Shown one piece after another: positions 14,803 through 22,974 of a stretch of 25,999 nucleotides of DNA. Both the position numbers and the translations under genes were made by a program. Numbering within the stretch: position 1 is the stretch's first letter; each line of letters starts with the position of its first letter. The notes under the pieces were generated by a model that saw nothing but the letters and a program-made list of their open reading frames with translations, was not told where the DNA came from and did no database searches. The DNA is from an uncultured Oscillospiraceae bacterium (GTDB taxonomy: Bacteria; Bacillota; Clostridia; Oscillospirales; Oscillospiraceae), in contig CAJUSG010000033.1 in the NCBI GenBank assembly GCA_910589085.1, forward strand, positions 1-25,999, written 5' to 3'.

Positions 14803-15453
14803 ATGGCTGGATATATGGTCTGCTGGCCCCAGGACCGATGGAAACAGGTCAAAAAGGCGGGGGACACCGGCCCCATCAAGGTGATTTACGGCAGTATCCA
14901 TGCCCGGATGCCCACCATCGCATCCATTAAGGTAGGAGATGTGGTATTCGTGGTCACCTACATGCAAAAGCACCTGTACGCAGTGGCCCGTCTGCCAGTT
15001 ACCCACCGGGAGGCCGCCTTTGACTACACCATGCGGGAGCTGGGGACCTATCACAGTGCGTTACCCCCGAAGGGGGTTGTGATGGAACTGCGATATGCCC
15101 AAGGAGGTACATTCTTCTCCTCCTGGGACTGCAAAAGCTACAACTGCCGGGAGGCGGTGCCCGAGGGCCTTACTGTTATCCCCCTGTCGGAGCAGATAGA
15201 GAAGCCCCACCTGGAGCACCAGAACCCCTTCAACTGCTGCTCCCAGTGGGCGGTGTGGGGGGAGGATGGCTCCTCCATTGAGCCCCGCCAGCTCCCCGAC
15301 GAGGTGCTGCCCGACCTGCGCTTCGGCTACCCAAAAAGCAAGGAGAAGCCATTGAAGTTTACCCCCAACGGCAGTGTGCTGTCCAGCAGCCTCACCGCCA
15401 CCCGGCGGATGAGTGAGGAGACCTTCGCAATTTTTGAGGGCCTGTTTTCGTAG
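14803..15453 (+). CDS. Unrecognised protein inserted between fumarase subunits
   Basis: 216 residues, no signal or membrane segment. The first 75 residues suggest a small beta-barrel (IASIKVGDVVFVVTYMQKHLYAVARLPV), reminiscent of PUA/EVE-like folds, but I cannot name a family. The rest is rich in Cys and aromatic residues (FFSSWDCKSYNCRE, NPFNCCSQWAVWG). The start ATG lies 1 nt after the fumarase alpha stop and uses a GGAGGTG inside the alpha gene, so it is translationally coupled. Its TAG stop is the first TAG of palindromic element C (G-TAG-GGG), so the element sets its C-terminus and may have trimmed the gene. Confidence 0.75.
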   Translation: MAGYMVCWPQDRWKQVKKAGDTGPIKVIYGSIHARMPTIASIKVGDVVFVVTYMQKHLYAVARLPVTHREAAFDYTMRELGTYHSALPPKGVVMELRYAQGGTFFSSWDCKSYNCREAVPEGLTVIPLSEQIEKPHLEHQNPFNCCSQWAVWGEDGSSIEPRQLPDEVLPDLRFGYPKSKEKPLKFTPNGSVLSSSLTATRRMSEETFAIFEGLFS

Positions 15454-15532
15454 GGGCCGACGACCTCGGCGGCCCGTTCTCACAGGTCTCTGCAAGAGCC
15501 CGAGACGGCGCGCCGGGTCGTCGCGCCCTACA
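15450..15532. repeat. Dispersed palindromic element, copy C
   Basis: An 83-bp element between the unknown ORF and the fumarase beta gene. The left arm GTAGGGGCCGACGACCTCGG and the right arm CGGGTCGTCGCGCCCTACA pair with each other. Copies C and E are the same version in opposite orientations: the GGGGCCGACGAC arm is on the left in C and on the right in E. Confidence 0.9.
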
Positions 15533-15554
15533 CCCGTATAACGGAGGGATTTTT

Positions 15555-16118
15555 ATGCAATACAAGCTGACCACTCCCGTCACCCGGGAGGACCTGGCCC
15601 CGCTGCGGGCGGGGGATACTGTTCTGCTCTCCGGGGTGGTGTACACCGCCCGGGACGCCGCCCACCAGCGGATGATGGAGCTGCTGGACCGGGGAGAACC
15701 CCTGCCCTTTCCGGTAGAGGGCTCGGCGCTGTACTACGTGGGCCCCACCCCGGAGCGTCCGGGCGAGATCATCGGCTCCGCCGGGCCCACCACCAGCGGC
15801 CGGATGGACGCCTACTCCCCCCGTCTGCTGGACCTGGGCCAGGCGGTTATGATCGGCAAGGGGGCCCGGAATCAAGCCGTCAAGGATGCGGTTGTGAGAA
15901 ACGGCGCGGTCTATCTGGCCGCCCTGGGGGGTGCGGGGGCCCTGATGGCGGCCAGCGTGAAGAAGCTGGAGATCATCTGCTGGGAGGACCTGGGCTGTGA
16001 GGCGGTGCGCCGGCTGGAGGTGGAAGACATGCCCCTCACTGTCATCCTGGACCCCCACGGGGGCGACCTGTACCAGAGCGGCCCCACCGCCTATCTGGCC
16101 AGCCTGGAGGAGAAATAG
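15555..16118 (+). CDS. Class I fumarate hydratase, beta subunit
   Basis: 187 residues of the C-terminal (beta) half of class I fumarases, which supplies substrate-binding residues. Clear family blocks are AGDTVLLSGVVYTARDAAHQR, GPTTSGRMDAYSPRLLDLG, MIGKGAR and YLAALGGAGALMA. The start follows ACGGAGGGATTTTT. It would pair with the alpha subunit at 13962-14801 and is probably on the same transcript, despite the intervening ORF and repeat. Confidence 0.93.
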   Translation: MQYKLTTPVTREDLAPLRAGDTVLLSGVVYTARDAAHQRMMELLDRGEPLPFPVEGSALYYVGPTPERPGEIIGSAGPTTSGRMDAYSPRLLDLGQAVMIGKGARNQAVKDAVVRNGAVYLAALGGAGALMAASVKKLEIICWEDLGCEAVRRLEVEDMPLTVILDPHGGDLYQSGPTAYLASLEEK

Positions 16119-16126
16119 CGGTCCAG

Positions 16127-16153
16127 TTTATGGGACAGGACCTGTGATAGAAT
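16127..16153 (+). promoter_or_regulatory. Probable promoter of the accessory array
   Basis: TGATAGAAT gives an extended -10 (TAGAAT at 16148-16153). The -35 region (TTTATG) is poor. An 11-nt palindrome ACAGGACCTGT (16135-16145) lies between, perhaps a regulator site. It is 31 bp upstream of the first array gene. Confidence 0.45.
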
Positions 16154-16184
16154 ACACACACTCAACCTGGAAGGAGAACGACTT

Positions 16185-17702
16185 ATGAATCAGGAATTTT
16201 TAGACAGACTGGAGCGGTGGCACCAGGAGGATCAGTACCAGGAGATCATCGACGCCATCGAGGCCTTGCCCGAGGAGGCGCTGGACTTCACCCTCACCAG
16301 CGCCCTGGCCCGGGCCTATAACAACCTGGCCATGGACGTGATGCCGCCGGAGGACCGGCCCCTGTACCAGCGGGCCCTGGACCTGTTGCTGCCCCTGGAG
16401 AAGCAGCTGGAGGAGGCGGCGAAAGGGGACCCGGATGTGGCCCACACCTGGAATTTCCGGGTGGCCTACGCCTACTACTATCTGGACCAGGAATCGCTGG
16501 CCCTGCCCCGCTTCGAGAAGGCGCTGGAAGCCCTCCCTGGCGACGCGGACACCCTGGAGTTCATCGACCGCTGCCAGCGGAGCCTGTCTCTGCCTGTGGG
16601 CGTCAAGTCCTTCCGGGAGCGGACGGCGGAGGGCTGGGCCTCCTTCCTGGCGGGGGAGGGGGAGCTGCGGGCCCTGATGGACCAGGAGGACCGGGAGGCC
16701 GTCAGCGAACAGTTGGTAGCCCGGTGCTCCGAGCTGCTGGCCCCCGCCTTCGCCGACGTGGCCTTTGAGCTGGGCCGCAACGGGGAGAAGTATGAGCTGA
16801 TTCTGGTCCCCGAGGGGGACCGGACCCGGCTGTTTCAGCTGGCCTACTTCCAGAAGCGCGCCCCCAAGGAGCTGCTGGACAAGTGGAATATTCTGGTGGG
16901 CCGCACCCGGAGCAGCGGCTTCGGCCTGCGGATGAATGGCCAGGACATCACCCCCGAGGACGTGCAGGTGTGGGCGGAGAAGACTGAGGACAACGGCGTG
17001 GGCCTTCGGCTGTACTGCGAAAAGCTGGCCCCCCTGTGGAAGGAGGACCAGAATCAGGTCTATCACATGATTTACATCCTGCTGGACCAGTCCCTGGGAG
17101 AGCTGGCCGCCATGCGGTATGTGGACTATCTGGACATTCTGGACGCCCCGGCGGAGGGTGCGGCCATGACCCTGGACCAGCTGGCGGATTTTGTAGCCGC
17201 AGAGGTGGACCCGGAGGGCTGGCCCCAGGCTAACGACCCGGAGCTGGCCGGGGAGCGGTACACCGCCTATAAGGGCAAGCCCTCTGAGGAGGAGGAGTGG
17301 CCCCTGCGGGCCGACGTGTATGTGGGGGTGACCTGCTGCGTGCCCCTGCTCAAGGGCTATTTCCAGGGGGACGACTACTACATGGACCGCCTCCACCGGG
17401 ACGGGGTGGTGCCCGGCTTCTTCTACTACCCCCTGGACGGGGTAGACCGGAAGGACTTCCTCAGTCTGCGGGACCAGCTGGAGCAGGCCATCGCCGCCCG
17501 GTGCGGCGATGGGATCGTCACCTTCACCGGCGGGGCCACCGGCACCTGCTACGGCTATCTGGACTTCATCGCCTGGGACCTGAGAACCCTGCTGGACGCC
17601 GCGGTGCAGGTCTTCGCCGGGGCCCCGGTGGAGTGGGCCGCCTTCCACACCTTCCGTTACAACGTGAACGGTGTCGGACTGAAGCAGTCGGACGAGGAAT
17701 AA
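16185..17702 (+). CDS. TPR-repeat protein with unrecognised C-terminal domains (array gene 1)
   Basis: 505 residues, no signal or membrane segment. Residues 1-135 are helical TPR-like repeats opening with RWHQEDQYQEIIDAIEALPE and LARAYNN. The same opening is seen in array gene 5 (WNQDNEYQKIIDCLE, LARAYNN), so the two share a module. A middle region (about 140-310) has FGLRMNGQDI and YCEKLAPLW..., and a C-terminal part (about 370-500) includes ATGTCYGYLDFIAWDL. I cannot assign either. Such TPR leaders occur on variable effector or immunity-type proteins in Clostridia, which is the basis for grouping. Start ATG after GAAGGAGAACGACTT. Confidence 0.8.
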   Translation: MNQEFLDRLERWHQEDQYQEIIDAIEALPEEALDFTLTSALARAYNNLAMDVMPPEDRPLYQRALDLLLPLEKQLEEAAKGDPDVAHTWNFRVAYAYYYLDQESLALPRFEKALEALPGDADTLEFIDRCQRSLSLPVGVKSFRERTAEGWASFLAGEGELRALMDQEDREAVSEQLVARCSELLAPAFADVAFELGRNGEKYELILVPEGDRTRLFQLAYFQKRAPKELLDKWNILVGRTRSSGFGLRMNGQDITPEDVQVWAEKTEDNGVGLRLYCEKLAPLWKEDQNQVYHMIYILLDQSLGELAAMRYVDYLDILDAPAEGAAMTLDQLADFVAAEVDPEGWPQANDPELAGERYTAYKGKPSEEEEWPLRADVYVGVTCCVPLLKGYFQGDDYYMDRLHRDGVVPGFFYYPLDGVDRKDFLSLRDQLEQAIAARCGDGIVTFTGGATGTCYGYLDFIAWDLRTLLDAAVQVFAGAPVEWAAFHTFRYNVNGVGLKQSDEE

Positions 17703-17768
17703 GGAAAAACGAAGTTTTTCCAAAAATTTTTCCCTTTGGTTCTTTCCTTTTTTAAAAAAGGAAAGAAC
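17703..17768. repeat. AT-rich palindromes between array genes 1 and 2
   Basis: A hairpin GGAAAAAC-GAA-GTTTTTCC (17703-17721) is followed by a perfect 30-bp palindrome (17739-17768) centred on TTTTTTAAAAAA, with ends GTTCTTTCC and GGAAAGAAC. It is strongly AT-rich in a GC-rich locus and sits just upstream of a GAGGAGG ribosome binding site. It could act as a terminator/attenuator or be a small dispersed repeat. Confidence 0.8.
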
Positions 17769-17787
17769 ACACCGAGGAGGAGAAAAA

Positions 17788-19044
17788 ATGAGCATCGGGT
17801 TAACATTCACCGGCAAAATCGACAGCCCCAGGGCGCTGCTGGAGGGGGCGCAGGCCCTGGCCCGGGAGCGGGATTACGCCCTGCGGGCGGGGGAGGGCGG
17901 CCTGAAGGTGGTTATGTGCCCTCTGGGGGGCGAGCTGGGCCTCCAGTGGCGGCCCGAGGGGGACCCTGCCGGCCCCTGGCTGGTGCGGGGGGGCTGCAGG
18001 TCCACCCCGGCGGGGGCGGGGCTGCACCGGGCGGCGGTGGAGCTGCTGGACCTCCTGCCCATCCAGGCCCTGACCGTGGAGGATGAGACCGATTTCTACC
18101 GCCTCCGGGATTTCCAGCGGATGCGTGAGGAGCACTTCTACCCCTGGCTGAAAACCCTGGTTGATGTGTGCCGCCAGGAGAGCGGCAAAGGCGGGTCCGG
18201 TATGCAGCTGTGCTGGGACCTGGAGCAGTATGCCCCAGAGGACATCTCTGACACAGTGATTACTCCCATGGGCCGCTTCCGCCTGGCGGAGCTGGTGCGC
18301 ATGGTGGAGGAGGGGGGCATCGAGGCCCTGGCCGGCCGGTTCTTCCTCTGGAACGGCCGCACATGGGACGCCCGATTCTACCGCAACCGGGCCATCAATG
18401 CCCTGTGGGAGCGGTGCTTCTTCTCCTCCTCCCGCCGGAGCGAGGAGGACGCCGTCATCAACGCCTCTATTTTGGACGACCTGGAGCGGGCCGCCCGGAT
18501 GGACCCCTCCCTGCCACTGCCCCGGAGCTCCTATGAGGAGGTCTGCGCCCTGGCGGACCGGGACCCCACCCTGCCCCCAGGTCCGGAGCTGGCGGAGGAA
18601 TTTCTCCCCGGATACCGGAAGGGACTGGTTGTCCACAAGGTGGGCGCTCTGCGGCTCACCCTTCCGGGCAGCTGCCTCTGCGGCTGGGAGCCTTGGGAAA
18701 ATGGCGGCGGCGCCCACCTGTGGACCGACGGCAGCGGCCCTGTCTGGCGGGTGAGCGCCTACCGCGTGCGGGAGGGGGACGCTGGCTTTACCGACAACCT
18801 GAACGCCCTCCACGGCGTGGAGACCCTGCGCCTGAACGGTGGAGCCCTGCGCTGGGGCTGGCGGGAAATCCAGGAGGAGGGCCAGCGGCTCTATCAGGTG
18901 GAGTGCGAGGTAATTACCGGCCCGTCTCTCTTCTTCCTCACCGTCACCTGCGGCGGCCCCGGCGACCTGGGGCCGGTGGCCGAACTGATCGGCAAGGTCT
19001 CGGTGGTCCGCAGCCGGGCCAGAGAGGAGACCATTCACACATAA
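17788..19044 (+). CDS. Unrecognised protein, tandem paralogue 1 (array gene 2)
   Basis: 418 residues, cytosolic by appearance. It matches its downstream neighbour along its whole length: both begin MSIG-TFTG and share EHF-PWLKT-VDV, CWDL, GIEALA-RFFLW, GPEL-EEF-PGYRKGLV and GALRLT-PGS. About residues 1-100 resemble a small alpha/beta unit, residues 100-260 are mainly helical, and the last 120 carry a beta-rich unit ending in EVITGPSLFFLTVT. I do not recognise a Pfam family. The ribosome binding site GAGGAGG is excellent. The gap to the next gene is 23 bp, so they are on one transcript. Confidence 0.85.
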   Translation: MSIGLTFTGKIDSPRALLEGAQALARERDYALRAGEGGLKVVMCPLGGELGLQWRPEGDPAGPWLVRGGCRSTPAGAGLHRAAVELLDLLPIQALTVEDETDFYRLRDFQRMREEHFYPWLKTLVDVCRQESGKGGSGMQLCWDLEQYAPEDISDTVITPMGRFRLAELVRMVEEGGIEALAGRFFLWNGRTWDARFYRNRAINALWERCFFSSSRRSEEDAVINASILDDLERAARMDPSLPLPRSSYEEVCALADRDPTLPPGPELAEEFLPGYRKGLVVHKVGALRLTLPGSCLCGWEPWENGGGAHLWTDGSGPVWRVSAYRVREGDAGFTDNLNALHGVETLRLNGGALRWGWREIQEEGQRLYQVECEVITGPSLFFLTVTCGGPGDLGPVAELIGKVSVVRSRAREETIHT

Positions 19045-19067
19045 TCTGACAGAAGGAGCGACACAGC

Positions 19068-20342
19068 ATGAGCATTGGATTCACCTTCACCGGAAGGGTG
19101 AAAAAACCGGAGGGCCTGATTAGCGCCGCCAAAAAACTGGCGGACGAGCGGTATTACGGCCTCTCCCAGCGGGAGGACGGACTGAGCATCAGCCTGTGTC
19201 CCCTGGACGGCCGGGTATACATCACCTGGAAGAAGGAGAGCGGCCTGTTCGGCCAGTGGACCGTGGAGGGGGAGTGCTGCTCCACCCCCGCCGGTCCGGG
19301 GCTGCACAAGGCCGCGGTGGAGGCAGTGGACGGCCTGGGCATCCAAAAGCTGGAGGTGGCCGACGAGACGGAGTACTATCAGCACCGGGACTTCGACCGG
19401 ATGCTCCGGGAACACTTCCACCCCTGGCTGAAGACCATGGTGGACGTGCTCACCGGCCAGTTCGGAGAGGACTACACCAACGTGTGCATGTGCTGGGACC
19501 TGAACTCGTATATGCCTGAGAATGTCCCCGGCACAGTGGTTACCCCGGTGGGCCGGTTTTCCGCCAAGTGGATGCGGGAGACCGTGGAAAATCAGGGCAT
19601 CGAGGCCCTGGCGGAGCGGTTTTTCCTGTGGTATCACCCGGGGAAGCGGGACGCCCTCTACAACCGGCAGGTGGCCCTGAACCTGCTGTGGGAGCACTGC
19701 TATTACGCCCCCTCCTCCCGGAGCCAGGAGGACGCCAGCAACAACGAGATCGTCTGTAAAAATCTGGAGATGGCCGCCATGCTGGACCGGAACATCCCCC
19801 TGCCCCGAAGGGCCTACGAGGAGATCTGCCAGCTGGCCCGCCGGGCTCCCGCTCTGCCCGAGGGCCCGGAGCTCGAGGAGGAATTTGCACCCGGCTACCG
19901 GAAGGGGCTGGTCACATGTTCCATCGGCGCCCTGCGCCTGACCATCCCCGGCAGCTACCGGTATGAACGGGAGCAGTGGAAGGACGGAAAGGGCTGCGAC
20001 CTGTGGTGCGATGAGGCGTCCCACAGCCCCATCTGGCGGGTGAACGGCTATCAAAAGCGGGAGGGGAGCGCCGCCTTTACCCCAACGCTGGACGGCGACA
20101 ACGACCTGACCGAGTTTGAAATTGAAAACGGCGCCGTCCGCTATGGCTGGCGGGAGCTGCCCCAGGAGAACGGACAGCCGCTCTGGCAGGTCCGGGCCGA
20201 GGTCATTACCGGTCCCTCCCTCTTCGTCATCACCGTGACCCATCTGGAACCGGAGGACCGGCCCGGTATCGTAGAGCTGGTGAGGAAGATCACCGTCCAG
20301 ACCCAGGACGTGGAGAAACAGACCATTCAGGCCGACAAATAA
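19068..20342 (+). CDS. Unrecognised protein, tandem paralogue 2 (array gene 3)
   Basis: 424 residues, a paralogue of array gene 2. Conserved parts are ADETEYYQHRDFDRMLREHF, MCWDLNSYMPE, RFFLWYHPG, NLLWEHCYYAPSSRSQEDA and LEEEFAPGYRKGL. The C-terminal EVITGPSLFVITVTHLE matches gene 2. Divergence is spread along the length, which suggests an old tandem duplication rather than a recent copy. The start follows AGAAGGAGCGACACAGC. No enzyme motif, signal or membrane segment is seen. Paralogues in tandem are common where each copy must match a different partner; that reading is inference. Confidence 0.85.
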   Translation: MSIGFTFTGRVKKPEGLISAAKKLADERYYGLSQREDGLSISLCPLDGRVYITWKKESGLFGQWTVEGECCSTPAGPGLHKAAVEAVDGLGIQKLEVADETEYYQHRDFDRMLREHFHPWLKTMVDVLTGQFGEDYTNVCMCWDLNSYMPENVPGTVVTPVGRFSAKWMRETVENQGIEALAERFFLWYHPGKRDALYNRQVALNLLWEHCYYAPSSRSQEDASNNEIVCKNLEMAAMLDRNIPLPRRAYEEICQLARRAPALPEGPELEEEFAPGYRKGLVTCSIGALRLTIPGSYRYEREQWKDGKGCDLWCDEASHSPIWRVNGYQKREGSAAFTPTLDGDNDLTEFEIENGAVRYGWRELPQENGQPLWQVRAEVITGPSLFVITVTHLEPEDRPGIVELVRKITVQTQDVEKQTIQADK

Positions 20343-20355
20343 GGAGGATAAAACT

Positions 20356-21450
20356 ATGACCAATCAGCAGCAGGCGGCGGTGGCCGCCATGACGGAGTGG
20401 CTTGCCCACCCCCAGGAGCTGGGCAAGGCCCCGGCCAAGATCGAGATCGCGGGGGAGTTCGACCTCCACGACTGCCACTACTACATCCTCAAATACAAAA
20501 AATCCCTGCTGGGCAAGTGGCTGGTGGGGGTGTGCGGCTTTGAGGACACCGAAACCCTGGAGACCTGCGGCCACACCTTCAGCCAGATGGAGCCCTACAA
20601 CCCCGCCGACGCCCAGGAAAAGTGCCAGGCCATGGTGGAGATGATCCGCCAGTACTGGATGGACCGGGCCAAAGAGGAGACGGAGCGGCAGAGCTCCGCC
20701 GGGCCCTTCGCCGGCTTTGTGCTGCTGTCCACCCCGGAGTGGGACCTGGAGGCCTTCAAGCAGCAGCTGAAGGCCGACTGGGACATCGACTATCCTCCCA
20801 CAGACGGGGAGCAGGCCGGGGAGAACGAAGATAAAACGGTGGCGGTCTTCGATGTGGATGGCATGACAGCGGCCGCCTCTCTGATGGAGGCCCCCGTCCC
20901 CGACAATGAGGCGGAGTACTGGGCCAACAGCAACTTCATGGACAAGGAGAACGCCCTTGCCGCCGCCCGGAACCACAAGGCCCACGTGATGATCGCGGTG
21001 GTGGACAAGGATCACCCGCCCAGAGCCCGGGGGGAGCTGTATGTGAAGCTGGTGTCCACCCTGCTCAAGGCCCCCAATGCCCTGGGGGTGTATACCAACG
21101 GCACCGTCTGGCTGCCCGACTACTTCATCCGGGTCTCTGAGGACCTGAAGGAGGGCCATCTGCCCCTGCTGGACCTGGTCTTCGTGGGGCTGGTCCAGTA
21201 CGAGAAGGGTATCTGCGGCTGGACCAACGGCCTGCGGGCCTTCGGCAAGGACGAGCTGGAGATTCGGGACAGCCAGCAGTCCCCCAGGGACGTCCACGAG
21301 CTGCTGCTGAACGTCTCCGGCTATCTGATTGAGGAGGACGTCACCCTCCAGGACGGCGAGACCCTGGGCTACACCGCCGAGCAGAAGCTCCACATCACCC
21401 GGTCCGAGGGGGTCAACGTGGAGGGCATGTCGCTGAAAATCGGGTTTTGA
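20356..21450 (+). CDS. DUF4261 domain protein (array gene 4)
   Basis: 364 residues. From about residue 118 the sequence shows the DUF4261 opening AGFVLLSTPEWDLEAFKQQL, then AVFDVDGMTAAASLMEAPVPDNEAEYWAN, AHVMIAVVD and the final YLIEEDVTLQDGETLGYTAEQKLHI, consistent with this family of unknown function. The first about 105 residues (FDLHDCHYYILKYKKSLLGKW) form an extra domain I cannot name. The gap to the previous gene is 13 bp, with AAGGAGGATAAAACT before the ATG. DUF4261 proteins are repeatedly seen beside SUFU- and Imm-type genes; that is my family knowledge, not a search. Confidence 0.82.
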   Translation: MTNQQQAAVAAMTEWLAHPQELGKAPAKIEIAGEFDLHDCHYYILKYKKSLLGKWLVGVCGFEDTETLETCGHTFSQMEPYNPADAQEKCQAMVEMIRQYWMDRAKEETERQSSAGPFAGFVLLSTPEWDLEAFKQQLKADWDIDYPPTDGEQAGENEDKTVAVFDVDGMTAAASLMEAPVPDNEAEYWANSNFMDKENALAAARNHKAHVMIAVVDKDHPPRARGELYVKLVSTLLKAPNALGVYTNGTVWLPDYFIRVSEDLKEGHLPLLDLVFVGLVQYEKGICGWTNGLRAFGKDELEIRDSQQSPRDVHELLLNVSGYLIEEDVTLQDGETLGYTAEQKLHITRSEGVNVEGMSLKIGF

Positions 21451-21468
21451 AGAAAAGGCGTCTCTCTA

Positions 21469-21539
21469 TGTAGGGCGTGACCACTGGGCACGCCGCATCA
21501 AATATATGTACCGGCGCGCCGAGGTCGTCGCGCCCTACA
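21469..21539. repeat. Dispersed palindromic element, copy D
   Basis: A 71-bp element with ends TGTAGGGCGTGACCACTGGG and GAGGTCGTCGCGCCCTACA. It lies between array genes 4 and 5, and its right end abuts an in-frame ATG (21541) that is not the true start of gene 5. It is the same version as copy B, in the same orientation. Confidence 0.9.
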
Positions 21540-21561
21540 AATGTCAAGAAGGTGTTCCATA

Positions 21562-22938
21562 ATGAACGACTTTTTATCTCTCCTGAACAAATGGAATCAG
21601 GACAATGAGTACCAGAAGATCATCGACTGCCTGGAGAAGCTGTCCAACACCCAAAAGCTGGACTATACCCTCACCTGCCAGCTGGCCCGGGCCTACAACA
21701 ACATCGCCGACCTGGACAAGGAGGAGGGCAAGTCCCAGCTGGAGCGGGCGGAGGAGCTGCTGCGCTCCGTGGCGGATGAGGGTCAGGACGACCCCCTGTG
21801 GCACTACCGCCTGGGCTACTCCCTGTTCTACCAGGACCGGGAAAAGGAGGCCCTGTCCTGCTTCCAGCGGGCCAGGGAGCTGGACCCCGAGGACGCGGAC
21901 ACGGAGTTTTTTATCAAAGAGTGCGAGAAGTACATCGCCGCCAAGGAGTGCCATCCGGAGATGTACGCCCAGGAGGACTGGGACGCAGTGGAGGCCCACC
22001 TGGAGCGGTATTTCGGCCCCTGCGACAACGTGTTTCACGAGATCATGTCCCCTGATATCCATGTGGACATCTACATCATGAAGCCCACCCCGGAGCGCAA
22101 TTACTACGTCCTGTCCACCTTCGGCATGGGAGCCCACCGGATGAACGTGCCGAAGGAGCTGGCTGATCGGAAGCTGGAGCGGGCGGAGATCATCGTCACC
22201 CTGCCCCCCGATTGGAAAATCGGCCAGGAGGGTGAGGAGTGGTACTGGCCCATCCGCTGGCTGAAGATTCTGGCCCGCCTGCCCATCAACGAGGACGGCT
22301 GGCTGGGCTGGGGCCATACCGTGGCCAACCCTGACGACGCCCCCTTCGCGGACAACACCAGGCTGTGCGGCCTGGTGCTCACCCAGCCCCAGGGCTTCGA
22401 CGACGAGGCAGTATGCTGCCCCCTCCCCGGCGGGGACGAGGTGAACTTCTACCAGATGATCCCCCTCACCTTTGAGGAGATGCAGTTCAAGCTGGCCCAT
22501 GACGCTCAGGAGCTGCTGGACCGGTTCACCCCCCAGCAGCTGGCGGTGGTGGATGTCCACCGGGAGAGCGTCTGCGCCGACCTGCCCCAAAAGCGGTTTG
22601 CCATCCCTCAGACCGAGCTGAAGGAGGTCTATCAGGGCGACGGCCCCCAGGGCTGTATCGCCACCGACCGCATCGTGGTGGACGGAGCCCCCGTGGGCTA
22701 CTGCTGGCGGGAGGAGCCCGACTCCGGCGACGAGGCCTGGGACAGCGGCTGGCGCTTCACCGCCGGAGATGAGAGCGACGCATACATGGACGACCCGGAC
22801 CGCTCCGGCGTCTACGCTCTGAACACCATCTGCAACTACGATCCGGATGTGATCCCCCTGCTGGACTCCGAGCCCGGCACCGCCTGGAGCCGGGGGGAGG
22901 ACGGGATATTCCGGCCCGAGCTGTATGATGAAGATTGA
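21562..22938 (+). CDS. TPR-SUFU-DUF2185 (Imm33-like) fusion protein (array gene 5)
   Basis: 458 residues in three parts. Residues 1-125 are TPR-like (WNQDNEYQKIIDCLE, LARAYNN, then a clear TPR at 78-110). Residues about 140-325 match the bacterial Suppressor-of-fused domain: YYVLSTFGMGAHRMNVP, RAEIIVTLPPDW, YWPIRWLKILARLPINEDGW and GHTVAN. Residues about 362-450 match DUF2185: GCIATDRIVVDGAPVGYCWR, SGWRFTAGDESDAYMDDPD and LNTICNYDPDVIPLLDSEPG. SUFU and DUF2185 (Imm33) are both known from immunity proteins of polymorphic toxin systems. I chose the ATG at 21562, preceded by AAGAAGGTG; the ATG at 21541 abuts repeat D. Confidence 0.88.
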   Translation: MNDFLSLLNKWNQDNEYQKIIDCLEKLSNTQKLDYTLTCQLARAYNNIADLDKEEGKSQLERAEELLRSVADEGQDDPLWHYRLGYSLFYQDREKEALSCFQRARELDPEDADTEFFIKECEKYIAAKECHPEMYAQEDWDAVEAHLERYFGPCDNVFHEIMSPDIHVDIYIMKPTPERNYYVLSTFGMGAHRMNVPKELADRKLERAEIIVTLPPDWKIGQEGEEWYWPIRWLKILARLPINEDGWLGWGHTVANPDDAPFADNTRLCGLVLTQPQGFDDEAVCCPLPGGDEVNFYQMIPLTFEEMQFKLAHDAQELLDRFTPQQLAVVDVHRESVCADLPQKRFAIPQTELKEVYQGDGPQGCIATDRIVVDGAPVGYCWREEPDSGDEAWDSGWRFTAGDESDAYMDDPDRSGVYALNTICNYDPDVIPLLDSEPGTAWSRGEDGIFRPELYDED

Positions 22939-22974
22939 CTCAATGTCACATCATTCGATCAAGGGAGGAACGAA

